A DNA stretch of 8,328 nucleotides. Origin: Actinomycetes bacterium (GTDB lineage Bacteria > Actinomycetota > Acidimicrobiia > Acidimicrobiales > RAAP-2). The notes under the pieces were generated by a model. That model had not been told where the DNA came from. It worked only from the letters and a program-made list of their open reading frames with translations, and searched no databases. The position numbers and the translations under genes were made by a program. The stretch spans positions 1-8,328 of the forward strand of contig JAKABC010000074.1 in the NCBI GenBank assembly GCA_021802025.1, read 5' to 3'. Every line of letters starts with the position of its first letter. The first letter of the stretch is position 1. Shown here one piece after another: positions 6,494 to 8,328 of the stretch.

Positions 6494-7843
6494 CTACGCC
6501 CCCGCTCGGCCGGCGGCGGTGTTCAGGTGCGACTGGCTCTCGCGCAGACCGGTGACCGGACCACCCGCGCTGAAATAGCGCTGGCCGGCCACCAGCAGCT
6601 CCTCGGCGGGGAACTTGGTGATCACCTCGCACCCAGTGGCGGTGACGACGACCTCTTCCTCGATTCGGGCCGCCGACCAGCCGTCAGCCGCCGGCCAATA
6701 GGTCTCCAGGGCGAAGACCATCCCTTCCTCGAGGGTCTCGGGGTGATCGAGAGAGATCATCCGACTGAAGATTGGCCGCTCCCAGATTGAAAGACCCACA
6801 CCGTGGCCGTACTGCAGACCGAACGCGGCCTCCTCGTTGGGAAAACCGAACTCCTCGGCCCGCGGCCACGTGGCGACCACGTCGGCGGTCGTCACCCCGG
6901 GCTTGACCATGGCGATCGCCACGTCGATAAGTTCGCGGCACTTCACGTAGGCATCTCGCTGGGCCCGCGAGGCGCTGCCGACGGCGAAGGTGCGGTAGTA
7001 ACAGGTTCGGTAACCATTGAACGAGTGCAGGATGTCAAAGAAGGCCGGGTCGCCCGGGCGAATGAGGCGGTCGGAGTAGACGTGGGGGTGCGGGGAGCAG
7101 CGCTCACCCGAAATTGCGTTCACGCCCTCGACGTGCTCGCTGCCGAGGTCGTAGAGGACCTTGTTCACTAGCCCGACGCACTCGTTCTCCTTCACGCCCG
7201 GTCGTAAGAAGGAGTAGAGCTCTTCGTAGGCCGTATCGACCATAGAGGCCGCGTAGGTGAGCAACGATATTTCGTCAGTCGTCTTGAGACGACGCGCCTC
7301 TAAGAAGACCTGCTGGCCGTCGACGAGGGTCATCCCTTCTCGGGCGAAGGCGGCCAGCACCGGCATCTCGATGATGTCCACTCCGATCGGCTCGCTCTCC
7401 AGGCCGTACTCCGCCAGTACCTCCTTGATCTTCTGGGCCACGGTGCCGGCCCGGTCGGCGCCCGGGGGAATCGCACCACGCAGTGTGGAGATGCCGGCGC
7501 GCGCGCCCTCGTAGGGTCGCACGGACCCGTCGGGACCGATCTGGGCGCCGGTCAACCACGGGTTGTACAGCTGGTGATGGCGGGCGGCCGAGCCGAAGTC
7601 CCACACGACGGGCTGGCCCCCCCGCGGCAACAAGGCGAAGCGGATGAGCTTGTCCATGGCCCAGGTCCCGATGTGGGTCCCGGTCATGTAGCGGATGTTG
7701 TGGAAGTCGAAGGTGAGCAGCGCCCCCACATCACTCGCCTCGAGGGCGGCGTTGAGCTTGACGAGTCGCTGCTCGCGCAGTCGCGGCATGTCGACACGCG
7801 CCTCCCAGTCGACGGCGTTGGAACCGTAGGTGTGGATCCCCAT
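6494..7843 (-). CDS. M24 (pita-bread) peptidase/hydrolase family protein with altered metal site
   Basis: 449 aa, no signal peptide, cytoplasmic. The N-terminal creatinase/prolidase-like domain (about 20-165) contains TFDFHNIRYMTGT and VVWDFGSA; the C-terminal pita-bread domain (about 195-425) holds the metal site. Visible ligands are Asp270 (FFDILHSF), His347 (YGHGVGL), Glu380 (ALETYW) and Glu395 (RIEEEVVV); His252/His254 in SPHPHVYS match the conserved PH. The second metal Asp, normally 11 residues after the first (GYxSDxTRT), is Cys281 (NGYRTCYYRTF). The family includes Xaa-Pro peptidases, creatinase, ectoine hydrolase and the DMSP lyase DddP. The NIRY and VxWD motifs recall DddP, but the substrate cannot be assigned. 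The start ATG at 7843 has a strong ribosome site, and the first residues do not belong to a longer protein although the frame stays open upstream. It lies 23 nt after an ABC permease gene, so a role in processing an imported compound is likely. Sampled lines are 55-65% G+C, lower than its neighbours. Confidence 0.85.
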   Translation of the reverse strand: MGIHTYGSNAVDWEARVDMPRLREQRLVKLNAALEASDVGALLTFDFHNIRYMTGTHIGTWAMDKLIRFALLPRGGQPVVWDFGSAARHHQLYNPWLTGAQIGPDGSVRPYEGARAGISTLRGAIPPGADRAGTVAQKIKEVLAEYGLESEPIGVDIIEMPVLAAFAREGMTLVDGQQVFLEARRLKTTDEISLLTYAASMVDTAYEELYSFLRPGVKENECVGLVNKVLYDLGSEHVEGVNAISGERCSPHPHVYSDRLIRPGDPAFFDILHSFNGYRTCYYRTFAVGSASRAQRDAYVKCRELIDVAIAMVKPGVTTADVVATWPRAEEFGFPNEEAAFGLQYGHGVGLSIWERPIFSRMISLDHPETLEEGMVFALETYWPAADGWSAARIEEEVVVTATGCEVITKFPAEELLVAGQRYFSAGGPVTGLRESQSHLNTAAGRAGA

Positions 7844-7847
7844 GTGT

Positions 7848-7854
7848 CCTCCTT
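7848..7854 (-). promoter_or_regulatory. Strong Shine-Dalgarno sequence fixing the M24 gene start
   Basis: AAGGAGG on the minus strand, 4 nt before the ATG at 7843. It decides the start, because the same frame is open all the way upstream into the permease gene, where it is not coding. It is the best ribosome site in the window and sits in the 23-nt gap after the permease stop. Confidence 0.8.
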
Positions 7855-7866
7855 GGTGACGCGACG

Positions 7867-8328
7867 TTATCGACGGCGCCGACGGGCCCAGACGTCGAGG
7901 GCAACCGCGGCGATGAGCAGAAGTCCGAGCACGATCTGCTGGTAGAGCGGGTCGACGCCGAGCAGGTTGAAGCCGTTGCCGATGAGCGCGATGAAGAGCA
8001 CTCCGATCGCCGTGCGCACGACCGACCCCTCGCCGCCGGCGATCGACGTCCCACCGACCACGATGCCCGCGAGCACCGTGAAGGCCAGCTGGCTCCCGCC
8101 GCTGCCCGCCTGGGCCGAGAGGAGTCGCGAGGTGTCGATGGCCCCGCCCAGACCGGCGGCGCCCCCCGAGATGACGAAGGTGACGACCCGGATCAGGTTG
8201 ACCCGCACACCGGCGAGTCGGGCCGCCTCGGCGTTGCCTCCCGCGGCCACGACGTGGCGGCCGAAGGTCGTGCGCGCGAGCAGCAGGGCGAGGACCGCAA
8301 CGAAGGCCGCCGACATCCACACGGCGCT
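7867..8328 (-). CDS. ABC transporter inner-membrane permease, RbsC/sugar type (partial, C-terminal part)
   Basis: The last 153 residues of a permease are visible; the frame runs open through the right edge, so the N-terminal half is missing. It belongs to the branched-chain/ribose permease superfamily (BPD_transp_2). The signature is TTFGRHVVAAGGNAEAARLAG, matching the RbsC T-x-GR-x4-GGN-x2-AA-x-L-x-G motif, followed by a helix with SGGAAGLGGAI, then AGIVVGGTSIAGGEGSV and NGFNLLGVDPLYQQIVLGLLL. At least four hydrophobic membrane segments are present and the protein ends in a cytoplasmic ARRRRR tail. Such permeases pair with an ATPase and a periplasmic or lipid-anchored binding protein, expected upstream, beyond the right edge. 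Substrates in the family include pentoses, hexoses, autoinducer-2 and polyols, so the substrate is open. It is followed after 23 nt by the M24 gene in the same direction, indicating an operon. Confidence 0.9.
   Translation of the reverse strand, partial: SAVWMSAAFVAVLALLLARTTFGRHVVAAGGNAEAARLAGVRVNLIRVVTFVISGGAAGLGGAIDTSRLLSAQAGSGGSQLAFTVLAGIVVGGTSIAGGEGSVVRTAIGVLFIALIGNGFNLLGVDPLYQQIVLGLLLIAAVALDVWARRRRR

Noticed and set aside
6494..7843. Calling the M24 protein a DMSP lyase (DddP)
   Set aside because: Shared NIRY and VxWD motifs are common across M24 relatives, and the Asp pattern of DddP (FDTD and VDISRT) is not kept here. The substrate cannot be assigned.
7844..8320. Extension of the M24 frame upstream to about 8320, giving a 608-aa protein
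   Set aside because: The added 159 residues are an off-frame reading of the permease gene. The ATG at 7843 has AAGGAGG 4 nt upstream, and family homology begins after it.

Overview
The window is very GC-rich (many 60-base lines of the glycosidase and repeat-protein genes are near 80% G+C), uses GTG starts heavily, and encodes Arg/Ala-rich, Lys-poor proteins. This suggests a high-GC actinomycete-type bacterium (Actinomycetota). The CxxxxxC-repeat secreted protein and the GH15/GH3 pair would fit an uncultured acidimicrobial or related lineage, but that placement is a guess.

Layout. (1) Positions 1-995, minus strand: N-terminal part of a cytoplasmic GH15 glucoamylase/trehalase-like enzyme, cut by the window edge. 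(2) Positions 996-1189: divergent intergenic region with a possible 21-codon upstream frame for GH15 and a weak -10 box for GH3. (3) Positions 1190-3781, plus strand: a secreted GH3-family glycosidase with a PA14-like insertion and a C-terminal Fn3-like domain. Its active-site motifs are unusually divergent. (4) Positions 3778-8328: four minus-strand genes, transcribed right to left as an RbsC-type ABC permease (C-terminal part), an M24 (prolidase/creatinase/DddP-like) protein, a secreted eight-repeat protein and a CHAD-domain protein. The gaps are 23, 46 and 9 nt, so this could be one transcription unit or two. The GH3 and CHAD genes converge and share the palindrome CTAG as overlapping stop codons.

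How the genes may work together. The GH15 and GH3 genes form a divergent carbohydrate-degradation pair, one intracellular alpha-glucosidic and one exported. The permease plus M24 protein looks like an uptake-and-processing pair for a small molecule that cannot be named from sequence. The M24 protein keeps most of the pita-bread metal ligands but has Cys281 where the second metal-binding Asp is expected, and its gene is less GC-rich than its neighbours. The secreted repeat protein is probably an eight-bladed beta-propeller with one Cys pair per blade. The CHAD protein is a likely polyphosphate binder. I saw no tRNA, rRNA, CRISPR array, transposase or phage gene. No entirely new system is evident. 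The best candidates for follow-up are the altered M24 protein and the eight-repeat secreted protein.
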